Positions 8,088 to 15,498 of a stretch of DNA of 64,000 nt are shown here, in pieces. The DNA lies in NCBI GenBank assembly GCA_964545715.1, contig CAZJHX010000004.1, forward strand, positions 62,001-126,000. The letters run 5' to 3'. This stretch comes from CAZJHX01 sp964545715 (GTDB taxonomy: Bacteria > Myxococcota_A > UBA9042 > GCA-2863065). A model generated the notes under the pieces. The model saw only the letters and a program-made list of their open reading frames with translations. It ran no database searches and was not told where the DNA came from. Position 1 is the stretch's first letter. The number at the start of each line of letters is the position of its first letter. Made by a program: the position numbers and the translations under genes.

Positions 8088-9538
8088 GCGTGCGCCTCCA
8101 TGATCTTGGCGATGTCCTGACCCAGCTCGGGCAGGTGTGCGTCCCAGGTCAGCGGCAGCTCCTTGCGCGGGAACTCGGGGTACACCCGGACCAGCTCGTC
8201 CATGAAGTCGATGCCCATCTGGCCCATCAGCTTCAGCTGCGCGGGCAACACCTGAGCGATGTTGTGCCCGATCTGCTCGCGGTCGTTGTACAGGCGCCGC
8301 ATCATCACCAGCGTCTTCTCCGCCAGCTCGTCCTCGTCGACCTCCAGGAAGAGGTCCGGATGGTTGCGGTCGTTCATGAGGTTGCGGATGCGCTCGTCCA
8401 TGGTCAGTCCGCCCGAGGCGACCTGACCGGGCATGGACGTCACGATGGCGTGGAAGCGCGAGCTCACCATGGTGGTGCAGTTACGCAGCACGCTGACCAT
8501 CTCGTACATGTTGAAGTCGTCGCTGACGAAGAGCGGCGCCTCCATGTCCAGCCGCGCGGCCACGTCCTCGCACGCGTGCCGGTCCAGCTTCTCCATCCCG
8601 ACCAGAATCGGCATGACGTCGGGGCGCTCCTGGCAGAATGCCGTGGTCGCCTGGACGATCGCGTCGATGTACGTCTCGTACTTCTGATCGTCCTCGTTGG
8701 TCTTGTCGTGGAAGTAGATCGACTTGTAGTGCTCGTCTTTGTACTGGTTGGCGAAGCGACGCGCGGCCGCCTTGGCCAGGTCCGGCTTGACCGGCCACCA
8801 GAACGGGTTGATCGGGCAGATCGCCATCAGCTTCTTGCGACCGTCCCAGCCCGCCTGTCGCAGCAGTGACGCCCCGACCTCGCGCGGCGCCGGCTCAAAC
8901 GTCCAGGCCGTGTCTGTGCCGAACGTCGTCCGAATTCCCAGCTCGCCGAGCACGCCCATCGAGGGGCGGTTGCGGCAGATCACCAGGCTGTGTTTGCAGT
9001 GCTTGCGCACAAACGCCGTCAGCGACTCGGTCATCGCGCCGGCCTCTGCGCCGTAGCCCACGCTCAGCTTGCTCTCCGCGCCCGCCATGCCCAGCGCGCC
9101 CGCCATCAGGCACGTCAGCGCCGAGGCAAACTTGGACTTGAACATGGAGCCCTCGCACGCGATCACGCCGTGGTGCTTGGGGCACTCGTCGAACAGAAAC
9201 TTGGGAAAGACCTGCGGCAGCGTGACCTGACGCACGGTGCGGAAGTAGCCTGCCGACAGCTCTTTGTCCGACGTCATCATCGACAGCTCGAGCTGGTCAT
9301 CACCGATAACGTGACGGAACTGGCGGATCATCTCCTCGACCCGCACGTCGGCGCCCGTGTTGCGCGTGCCGACGTAGCCGGACAAGAGCAGCTTCAGCGG
9401 CTCGCCGGGCGCCCAGCGGTTGGTGTCCAGACCCAGCGCATACCGCATGCCCACCGCCTCGATCAGCGAGCTGACCGTGGCCTGCAGCGCGCGATCGGGG
9501 TCCAGCGCCTTCTTCACGTTTTCGATGAACGGGTGCAT
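8084..9538 (-). CDS. Polysaccharide pyruvyl transferase family protein
   Basis: 484 residues, soluble, with no signal peptide. The segment LLLSGYVGTRNTGADVRVEE near residue 50 matches the glycine-rich first motif of the PF04230 family, and RNRPSMGVLGELGI followed by FGTDTAW matches the mid-domain. The C-terminal half contains SSRFHAIVTSMPG, the usual conserved arginine/histidine block. Family enzymes add a pyruvate ketal from phosphoenolpyruvate to a sugar residue of a cell-surface glycan. Its position among acyl-chain genes is unexpected and hints that the final product carries a sugar headgroup. It starts 1 base downstream of the reductase stop. The family is broad, so pyruvylation itself is not proven. 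Confidence 0.75.
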   Translation of the reverse strand: MHPFIENVKKALDPDRALQATVSSLIEAVGMRYALGLDTNRWAPGEPLKLLLSGYVGTRNTGADVRVEEMIRQFRHVIGDDQLELSMMTSDKELSAGYFRTVRQVTLPQVFPKFLFDECPKHHGVIACEGSMFKSKFASALTCLMAGALGMAGAESKLSVGYGAEAGAMTESLTAFVRKHCKHSLVICRNRPSMGVLGELGIRTTFGTDTAWTFEPAPREVGASLLRQAGWDGRKKLMAICPINPFWWPVKPDLAKAAARRFANQYKDEHYKSIYFHDKTNEDDQKYETYIDAIVQATTAFCQERPDVMPILVGMEKLDRHACEDVAARLDMEAPLFVSDDFNMYEMVSVLRNCTTMVSSRFHAIVTSMPGQVASGGLTMDERIRNLMNDRNHPDLFLEVDEDELAEKTLVMMRRLYNDREQIGHNIAQVLPAQLKLMGQMGIDFMDELVRVYPEFPRKELPLTWDAHLPELGQDIAKIMEAHA

Positions 9539-9539
9539 A

Positions 9540-10700
9540 TCAGGCGACCTTCTTCTTCCGCGTCTTGGCTGTCCTGGTCACCTGCGGCGGCCAGGGGCGG
9601 TACGGGTAGGTGAAGTTGCCGTCCGCGGCAAAGCGCAGCAGCGGGTACGCGTATTTGTCGAACGACTCAGGCGACTCGCCAAGCTCCTCGACCACGCGGC
9701 TGTTGTCGAACACCGTGTTGAACTGCAGGTAGGGCAAGAACACCTTCATCAGCGACGCGGCGGGCGCGATGCCCCACTTGCGCGGCGTGTTGGACAGCGC
9801 CTCGACCGTGGCCTTGAACGCCCCGCCCAGCTTGGGCACGAACACGTGCTTCACGCCGCCCGCCTGCTCCAGCACGTCCGTGACCTGCTTGAACGTCAGC
9901 GAGTCGGTGCCCGAGGACAGCGAGTACGAGTCGTACTTTGGCTTGTCCTTCATGTGGATCTTGTAGACGGCCTTGCCCACGTAGTTGGCGGGCACGATGT
10001 CCACGCGCCAGTTCGGGTCGAACGGCAGCACGGGCAGCTGCGCCAGGAACACGAAGGCGCGCACCATGTCGAACTGCGTGGTCTCTGCAAAGCGGCTGTC
10101 GCCCAGCACGGTGGCGGGGCGGAAGACGATGGAGTCCACATCCGGGAGAAGCTCGTGCAGCATGTGCTCACAGAACTTCTTGGTGCGGGCGTAGGGATCG
10201 TAGTCGCTGCGGTCCCACTCGACGGTGCCCGCCTCGGTGACGACCTCGTCCTGACGCTTGCCGGCGACGGCCACAGTCGAGATGTCGCTGAACCGGCGCA
10301 GCCCGTGATCGTCACGCGCGGCCTCGGCCAGCTTGATCATCTCCAGGGTGCCGCGCAGGTTCACGTTGAAGCACGACTTGGCCGACTTGCGATTCAGCGA
10401 CGCGGCGCAGTGGATGACCGAGTCCATGCTCTTGACCAGCTTGCGGGTCGCCTTTTTGTCCAGGCCCAGTCCGGGGGACGTCAGATCACCCGTGTAGATG
10501 TCGACCCGGCGCTCGATGTACTCGATGAACTCGGGAAACGACATGTGCAGCTGCAGAGACTTCCAAAGGCGCTTTTTGGCGGCCTCTTGATCGGCAGCGC
10601 GCACCAGCAAGGCCACGCGCTCCTTGGGAAAGTCGCGCAGCAGGCCGGTGGCGATGTACGAGCCCAGGTATCCTGTGGCTCCGGTCAGAAAGGTCGTCAT
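9540..10700 (-). CDS. NAD(P)-dependent extended SDR / thioester-reductase-like protein
   Basis: 386 residues starting MTTFLTGATGYLGSYIATGL, so the Rossmann TGxxGxxG motif is at the very N-terminus (about residues 6-14). The catalytic Tyr-Lys pair is in YARTKKFCEHML near residue 168. The text resembles the Male-sterility/thioester-reductase branch of extended SDRs (SMDSVIHCAASLNRKS). Such enzymes reduce carrier-bound acyl thioesters to aldehydes or alcohols, or act on nucleotide sugars. A good ribosome site (GGAG) precedes the ATG. With the fatty acyl-CoA reductase just upstream, the operon encodes two different candidate acyl reductases in tandem. The exact substrate is uncertain. Confidence 0.8.
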   Translation of the reverse strand: MTTFLTGATGYLGSYIATGLLRDFPKERVALLVRAADQEAAKKRLWKSLQLHMSFPEFIEYIERRVDIYTGDLTSPGLGLDKKATRKLVKSMDSVIHCAASLNRKSAKSCFNVNLRGTLEMIKLAEAARDDHGLRRFSDISTVAVAGKRQDEVVTEAGTVEWDRSDYDPYARTKKFCEHMLHELLPDVDSIVFRPATVLGDSRFAETTQFDMVRAFVFLAQLPVLPFDPNWRVDIVPANYVGKAVYKIHMKDKPKYDSYSLSSGTDSLTFKQVTDVLEQAGGVKHVFVPKLGGAFKATVEALSNTPRKWGIAPAASLMKVFLPYLQFNTVFDNSRVVEELGESPESFDKYAYPLLRFAADGNFTYPYRPWPPQVTRTAKTRKKKVA

Positions 10701-10709
10701 TGTGGTCTC

Positions 10710-12398
10710 CTAACCCTCAGCGCGGGCGCGAGCGGCGGCCTCGGGCAGCGCGCGCTCAAACTTGAACGGGTGGGCGGGCTTGTACGCCGGCGTCGGCTTG
10801 CCCTCCAGCTGCGGGAAGCACCACTTGCGCAGCCCCGGCATGTGGACGTCCAGCCAGTAGCTGCGCCAGTCGATGTCTTCAGTGGAGAACCGGAACTCGG
10901 GCTCCACGACGTTCGCGTTGGCCAGTCCGTCCGCCGCAAAGATCCAGTTCGTGTCGTGGATGAAGGGCAGGAACAGGTCGCACGCCTTCTGGACGGGCTT
11001 CAGGCCCTTCTCGATCTCACCCAGGCCGTCGCCGACCATCTCCGCCTGCTTGCGGATCTGCTTGGGCACCTTGTTCGGGAGCTTGTGCAGCAGCCCTTTG
11101 AGGCCGCGTGCGGTCTTGCGCACGTTGTGAATCGACAGCAGGTGGCCCGGCTTGGAGACGGTGCCGTCCCAGCGTGACAACAGGACGCGCTGCAGCGCCG
11201 ACTCACCGTGTTTGCGGTAGTAGCGGCGATGGCCGAGAGCGCTCAGGTCCAGCGCGCGACCGATCGTGAACTGGTTCTTGTCGGAGGTGCCGGCGTGATA
11301 GACGGCGCCCTCTTGCCCCGCCAACAGCCCCGCGCCGGCGATGCTCAGCGCGTTGCAGACCAGGTCGACCGGCACGACGTCAAACGGCGTCTCCGCCCTT
11401 GCCGGCAGGTGCTTGAACCAGGTGCCGAGCAGGTAGACGAGCGGCCCGGAGGTGTTGAAGCCCTCGTTCCAGCCGGGGAACGGGAAGCGCACCGAGCTCT
11501 CGACGATGGCGGGGCGCACGACCGAGTAGCGTGTGCCCTTCTCGGCGCCGACCTTCTTGAGCAGCTGCTCAGCGATGCTCTTGGTGTAGGTGTACGTGTT
11601 GCACCATCCCCACATCGCGGCCCGCTTCTCGCCAAGCTTGGTCATCAGGATCTTGACGCGCTGCTGGCGGTGGCGGTGCGTCATGTTGCGCACGAGCGTG
11701 GCGTTGTTCTCGTCCAGTCCGCGCTCGCGAATCAGGGCCATCACGTCGTCGCGCAGGGCGTCCTCCGATGAGGGGTCCTCCTGCTCGGCCAGGATGGCGT
11801 CGATCTCGGCGCGGACGGCGGCAAGCTCGGCCTCGGGGTCGAACTCCTCGCCGTTGGGCGCGTAGCGGTCGCCGATCTCCTCGGCGATGCGGCCTCCGCG
11901 GGCGCCGGCGACGTAGCAGGTGCTGACGTGAACCAGCGAGGCGTGGTCGCACGCGGCGGTGAACTCAGCGGCGTAGACCGCGCCGTCCACGTTGCTGGAC
12001 AGGCCCAAGCGCACGTCGGGAGAGAAGTCGACCAGCCCGGCGCAGTTGATGATGACGTCCAGGTCCTTCTTCAGGCGCGCGGCGACCTCGTCGTCCATGC
12101 CGAAGTTGGGCTGCGAGATGTCGCCCTCGATGACCTCGATCCGCTCGGCCAGCCACGCGCCCAGCCCGGCGCCGTGGCGCTCATGCAGCGGCTTGAAGAC
12201 CGGGGACGTGCCCGCAAACTTCTCAAAGCGGTGCTCGACCGGGCGCAGGCCCTTCTTGCGGATGAGCACGTACGCTTTGAACGGAACATCGCCCAGGTCG
12301 TACAGCATCTTGGCCAGCCAGACCTTGCCCAGGAACCCGGTGGTCCCGGTGATCATGACGTGGCGGCCGGTGTATGCCTCTTGAATTGATAGCGTCAA
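10710..12398 (-). CDS. Fatty acyl-CoA reductase-like protein (NAD-binding 4 plus C-terminal FAR domain)
   Basis: 562 residues. The Rossmann motif TGTTGFLGK follows directly after the N-terminus, and the active-site Tyr-Lys is in YTYTKSIAEQLL. The C-terminal about 200 residues look like the helical FAR_C region (a run of RKTARGLKGLLHKLP and later LVHDTNW-like text). Enzymes of this type reduce long-chain acyl thioesters to primary alcohols using NADPH. I chose TTG at 12398 because a GGAG site lies 7 bases upstream, and a later ATG would cut the first beta strand. It follows the HAD-like gene by 16 bases. The fatty alcohol could feed ether-lipid or wax-like products. Confidence 0.85.
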   Translation of the reverse strand: MTLSIQEAYTGRHVMITGTTGFLGKVWLAKMLYDLGDVPFKAYVLIRKKGLRPVEHRFEKFAGTSPVFKPLHERHGAGLGAWLAERIEVIEGDISQPNFGMDDEVAARLKKDLDVIINCAGLVDFSPDVRLGLSSNVDGAVYAAEFTAACDHASLVHVSTCYVAGARGGRIAEEIGDRYAPNGEEFDPEAELAAVRAEIDAILAEQEDPSSEDALRDDVMALIRERGLDENNATLVRNMTHRHRQQRVKILMTKLGEKRAAMWGWCNTYTYTKSIAEQLLKKVGAEKGTRYSVVRPAIVESSVRFPFPGWNEGFNTSGPLVYLLGTWFKHLPARAETPFDVVPVDLVCNALSIAGAGLLAGQEGAVYHAGTSDKNQFTIGRALDLSALGHRRYYRKHGESALQRVLLSRWDGTVSKPGHLLSIHNVRKTARGLKGLLHKLPNKVPKQIRKQAEMVGDGLGEIEKGLKPVQKACDLFLPFIHDTNWIFAADGLANANVVEPEFRFSTEDIDWRSYWLDVHMPGLRKWCFPQLEGKPTPAYKPAHPFKFERALPEAAARARAEG

Positions 12399-12414
12399 AG
12401 TCAGTCTCCTGTGC

Positions 12415-13092
12415 TTAGACGGTGTATTCGACGACGGGCCAATCAGCCTCGGTGGCGGCGCGTCGCAGGGTGTAGTCAGGGTTGACCGCGCAGGGGCGGC
12501 CGACGGTGGTGAGCAGCAGCAGATCCGGGCCGTGCGCCGCGTAGGCGACCGAGCGGGCCAGATCGATCTCGTTCTCTTCGGCAAACTGAGTGACCCAGCG
12601 CTTGGACTGCGGCCCGCCGATCACGGGATCGAGCAGGCGTCCGGAGCACTCGTTGTCTTTGAATTCCAGGCGGTTGCAGACCATGTGGTCCACGACCTTG
12701 AGGTGGTCGGCCAGGGGCTGAACGATGTGCGAGACGTTCTCGGAGAGCAGCACCACCAGGTGACCCTCTTTGCGGGCCGTCTTCAGCAGCTCGACGCCGC
12801 TGTCCAGCACCTTGTCCTTGAGGACGTCCTCGAAGTACTCCTCGCCCAGGCAGGCGACGCGATCTTCGGACATGCCGCGAAACGCCAGGTTGGCGACGCG
12901 GTTGGCCATGGTGCGGTCGTTCTGGCCCAGGATGCCGTACAGGGGCGCCGCCAGCGCCACGCCACCCAGCCGCAGAACGCGCTCGCCAAAGCCCTGACCG
13001 TTGGCGGCCAGGTACGCCGAGGCCGCCAGGACCCCGCGTGAGATAAGCGTGCCCTCGACCCTGAAGAACGCTGCGGTCTTCTTGTTTTGCAT
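12415..13092 (-). CDS. HAD-IB-like protein with degenerate active site
   Basis: 225 residues, first gene of the operon, with a GAGG ribosome site before the ATG. The fold matches HAD-IB/SerB-like hydrolases: motif I region AAFFRVEGTLISRG, motif II LVVLLSENVS with its Ser, and a Lys in GGPQSKRW. However, motif I normally reads DxDGTL, with the first Asp as nucleophile, and here those positions are Arg and Glu. The motif normally reading GDSxxD is AAHGPDLLLL. The protein is therefore unlikely to be an ordinary phosphatase. Plausible roles are a structural or regulatory partner of the downstream fatty acyl-CoA reductase, or a different chemistry. I infer no specific function. Confidence 0.75.
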   Translation of the reverse strand: MQNKKTAAFFRVEGTLISRGVLAASAYLAANGQGFGERVLRLGGVALAAPLYGILGQNDRTMANRVANLAFRGMSEDRVACLGEEYFEDVLKDKVLDSGVELLKTARKEGHLVVLLSENVSHIVQPLADHLKVVDHMVCNRLEFKDNECSGRLLDPVIGGPQSKRWVTQFAEENEIDLARSVAYAAHGPDLLLLTTVGRPCAVNPDYTLRRAATEADWPVVEYTV

Positions 13093-13176
13093 GTTCGCCT
13101 CAACCCTCTCCGGTACTGACGGGTCCGTTTCGAAGTGCGCGGACGCTATCCGAGTTGAAAACGCAGGTCTAGCACA

Positions 13177-13205
13177 AAATTAGACTGACATGTCAGTTCA
13201 ACCAA
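13177..13205 (-). promoter_or_regulatory. Candidate promoter of the lipid operon with palindromic operator
   Basis: On the minus strand a -35-like TTGGTT (13205-13200) and a -10-like TAATTT (13182-13177) are separated by exactly 17 bases. The spacer contains the perfect 14-bp palindrome ACTGACATGTCAGT (13184-13197). The promoter boxes are weak on their own. The palindrome is exact and lies where a bound TetR dimer would block RNA polymerase. It is the natural candidate operator for the TetR encoded in the same operon. Confidence 0.6.
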
Positions 13206-13341
13206 CTTTCTTTAGTTAAAACAGGTGGTTGTCCATGAAAACGCGACTGAGTGGTCGCCTTTTTACGGCGTAATTTCATGAATATTCCCCCGATCGCTAC
13301 TTTTAATTCGCCATTTGCCGAACGTGCGCTATACTCAAAAA

Positions 13342-13356
13342 ATGTACGACGTACAT
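13342..13356. promoter_or_regulatory. Inverted repeat at HDOD gene 5' end
   Basis: ATGTAC-GAC-GTACAT is a perfect 6-bp inverted repeat with a 3-base spacer, placed 6 bases downstream of a TATACT -10-like box (13330-13335). The position near the expected transcription start fits an operator. It could equally be chance in a short region. Confidence 0.35.
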
Positions 13357-13359
13357 AAA

Positions 13360-14289
13360 ATGAAAGAACAACGCACAGCAAAGGTCTCGAGCCTCGACAG
13401 TCCGACGATTACAGGCAAGGCTGTACCCGCGTCCGATACGCCGGTCCTGCCCGACCTGGAATCCGCGCAGCCGCTTCTTGCGGCGGTGCGTCGTTGGATC
13501 TCGGAAGGCCGTCTGGACCTGCCTGTTGCTTCCCAGCTCGTGAAGCACGCCGAGCGCCTCTACGAAGCTACCGACACCACGCTGGACAGCTTGCTGGCCA
13601 TTGTGGAGAGCGAGCCGGCCGTCGCCGCGTGCATCGTTCGCGTCGCCAACAGCCGCGCGGCGGAGGGCCAGGCCAAGGTGACTAACCTGCGCACGGCCGT
13701 GGAGCGCCTGGGCCTAGATAAGACGCGGAACGCGATTCAGCTGATCGCCCAGCGCAGCACGCCGCCGCCCGAGTCGGCCCAACACCACCTGCGTCGCCTG
13801 TGGACCAACACCTTGTTTACCGCCGTCGCCGCCCGCGAGATCGCGAGATGGCTTGGGCACTCCAATCCGGACAACGTCTACATGGCCGCTCTGTTCGCCA
13901 ACGTCGGCGAGGCGATTCTCGTCCGCGCGTTTGCCGAGCAGGACCCCGAAGACATCACGGTCTTCTACAGCAGCGACGTCGTCGTCGCGGCTGTGCGAGA
14001 AGAGCACGCCTCTATCGGTCGTGCATTGCTGGCATCCTGGCATTTCCCGGGCGAGGCCGTCGAGCTGGCGGGCACCCACGAGGGCCCGATCAATCGCGAG
14101 CTGGTCGCCATCATCACGGCTGCCAGTGAAGCTGCCCTGGACTACGGCTACACGTACCTGGACGTCTTCCCCAACCGCCACCGCCTGCACCGCGCCCTGA
14201 CCTACCTCGGCCTGAGCAAGACCCAGCTCGATGGGCTGCCCGGCGAGATCGGCGAAGAGCTGAACCGCGCCCTAACGTTCACAGGTTAA
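13360..14289 (+). CDS. HDOD-domain signalling protein
   Basis: About 309 residues from the ATG at 13360. ATG at 13342 and TTG at 13315 are in frame, but a -10-like TATACT at 13330-13335 argues against the upstream ones. The HDOD domain covers roughly the first 200 residues: LPVASQLVKHAERLYEA, then LLAIVESEPAVAACIVRVAN and LRTAVERLGLDKTRNAI. As is usual for HDOD proteins, the metal-binding HD residues are not retained as a catalytic set. Such proteins act in signalling, often with cyclic-di-GMP or two-component systems. It is divergent from the lipid operon across a shared 250-base promoter region. Its target is unknown. Confidence 0.8.
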   Translation: MKEQRTAKVSSLDSPTITGKAVPASDTPVLPDLESAQPLLAAVRRWISEGRLDLPVASQLVKHAERLYEATDTTLDSLLAIVESEPAVAACIVRVANSRAAEGQAKVTNLRTAVERLGLDKTRNAIQLIAQRSTPPPESAQHHLRRLWTNTLFTAVAAREIARWLGHSNPDNVYMAALFANVGEAILVRAFAEQDPEDITVFYSSDVVVAAVREEHASIGRALLASWHFPGEAVELAGTHEGPINRELVAIITAASEAALDYGYTYLDVFPNRHRLHRALTYLGLSKTQLDGLPGEIGEELNRALTFTG

Positions 14290-14320
14290 GTACGTTACCC
14301 CCGCCAACATCCTGTTGGCC

Positions 14321-14335
14321 GGCCCCTCGGGGGCC
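14321..14335 (+). terminator. Short GC hairpin after the HDOD gene
   Basis: GGCCCC-TCG-GGGGCC forms a 6-bp stem with a 3-base loop, 32 bases after the HDOD stop. No T tract follows, so a rho-independent terminator is only weakly supported. Confidence 0.25.
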
Positions 14336-14397
14336 TCCTGACCCGGCGCTCCTGCGCCCGAGCCGCAGTCCACCCAAGACCGTGGTACATTCCGCGC

Positions 14398-15498
14398 ATG
14401 GTTCGCAGTGACCTTGTTGCGGCGCTGACCGCGGCGCGACTCCTACCCGAAGAGGCCCCCTGGTCCGAGCATCAGCGCTGGATTGTCGAGGCGGGCTCCC
14501 GACTGACCGATCTAGGCTTGGACAGCGACACCGTCGTGCGTTTGGCCCAGCTCGGGTGGCGGCTGGCGGAGTCCGAGGTCGACGCGGTCGTGGCTGAGGT
14601 CCGCGAGGGCGTGGGCACGGATGAGGCGCTGCATCGTCAGGCGCTGCGCCGCCGCGCGATAACCCGACTGGTTGCGGCGGTTCGACACGGCTCGGTATCC
14701 AGCACCGTGAAGCGGCTGATGGGTATCGGCGACCACTTTCAGGCCTACTCCAGCGAGCTGCTGCACGTGCCCAGCCAGCTGTTTTTGAAGCAGCACGGGC
14801 TGACCGACTTTCTGGCGGAGTGCCGCGAGCGCGCCGAGAACGACAGCGCCCATGCGGTCTTTCTCGGCCGGCTGCTGATCGGGTTGGGGCGCTACGCAGA
14901 AGCGGGGCGGTGGCTCGAGCGCGGCTCCCAGGAACCGCCGCACGCCATCGGAATGGCCCACATGGCGATCACGCGCATCTTTTTGGGCGAAGCGCAGAGC
15001 GGTCACGAGTTGATCGCGCGCGCGGAGGCGCTGGCCCCGTCGTCCATGCTGGTGCTGGCGTTTCGGGCTGTCGCCCATGCGCACAAAGCGGCGCAGGCCA
15101 AGGACATGCTGCAGGCCAGCGCGGAGGTCAGCGCGGCGCTCGAGTATCTGGGCCGCAGCCGCGAGGTGCTCGCGCCCGAGGACCCACTGGAGCGCCTGGA
15201 GGCCTGGCTCAGCCGGGGACGGATCAGCTTGCTGATGCCGCCTGACTTCGGTGTACACAGCGCCGGCGTCGATGACCTGCGCGCTGTCCTGGCCGCCGAT
15301 CCGGCGCCGGATGCGACGCCGGGTGTAGCTGAGATCTTTCAACTTCACGCCTGCTACTTTCTGGGTGTGGACCTCTCCCGCGCCGGCAGTGCGGACACGC
15401 ACGCGGAGGCCATCGAGCTTCTGCGCCGCGTGATCGTCATCGATCCCGTCTGCAGCTTTGCCGAGCGCGCTTACCGCACGATTAGTGAGATTACCTGA
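14398..15498 (+). CDS. Unknown protein with TPR-like helical repeats
   Basis: 366 residues, no signal peptide or membrane segment. I do not recognise the family. The N-terminal about 95 residues are helical and charged. From about residue 155 the pattern (FLGRLLIGLGRYAEAGRWLERG, then IARAEALAPSSMLVLAFRAVA) resembles tetratricopeptide repeats. Its TGA stop is followed immediately by the ATG of gpmI, so the two are very likely co-transcribed and coupled. A scaffolding or regulatory role is possible but unsupported. Confidence 0.6.
   Translation: MVRSDLVAALTAARLLPEEAPWSEHQRWIVEAGSRLTDLGLDSDTVVRLAQLGWRLAESEVDAVVAEVREGVGTDEALHRQALRRRAITRLVAAVRHGSVSSTVKRLMGIGDHFQAYSSELLHVPSQLFLKQHGLTDFLAECRERAENDSAHAVFLGRLLIGLGRYAEAGRWLERGSQEPPHAIGMAHMAITRIFLGEAQSGHELIARAEALAPSSMLVLAFRAVAHAHKAAQAKDMLQASAEVSAALEYLGRSREVLAPEDPLERLEAWLSRGRISLLMPPDFGVHSAGVDDLRAVLAADPAPDATPGVAEIFQLHACYFLGVDLSRAGSADTHAEAIELLRRVIVIDPVCSFAERAYRTISEIT

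Noticed and set aside
12399..12584. N-terminal extension of the fatty acyl-CoA reductase
   Set aside because: It reads through the HAD-like gene in another frame. The GGAG site and Rossmann strand support TTG 12398.
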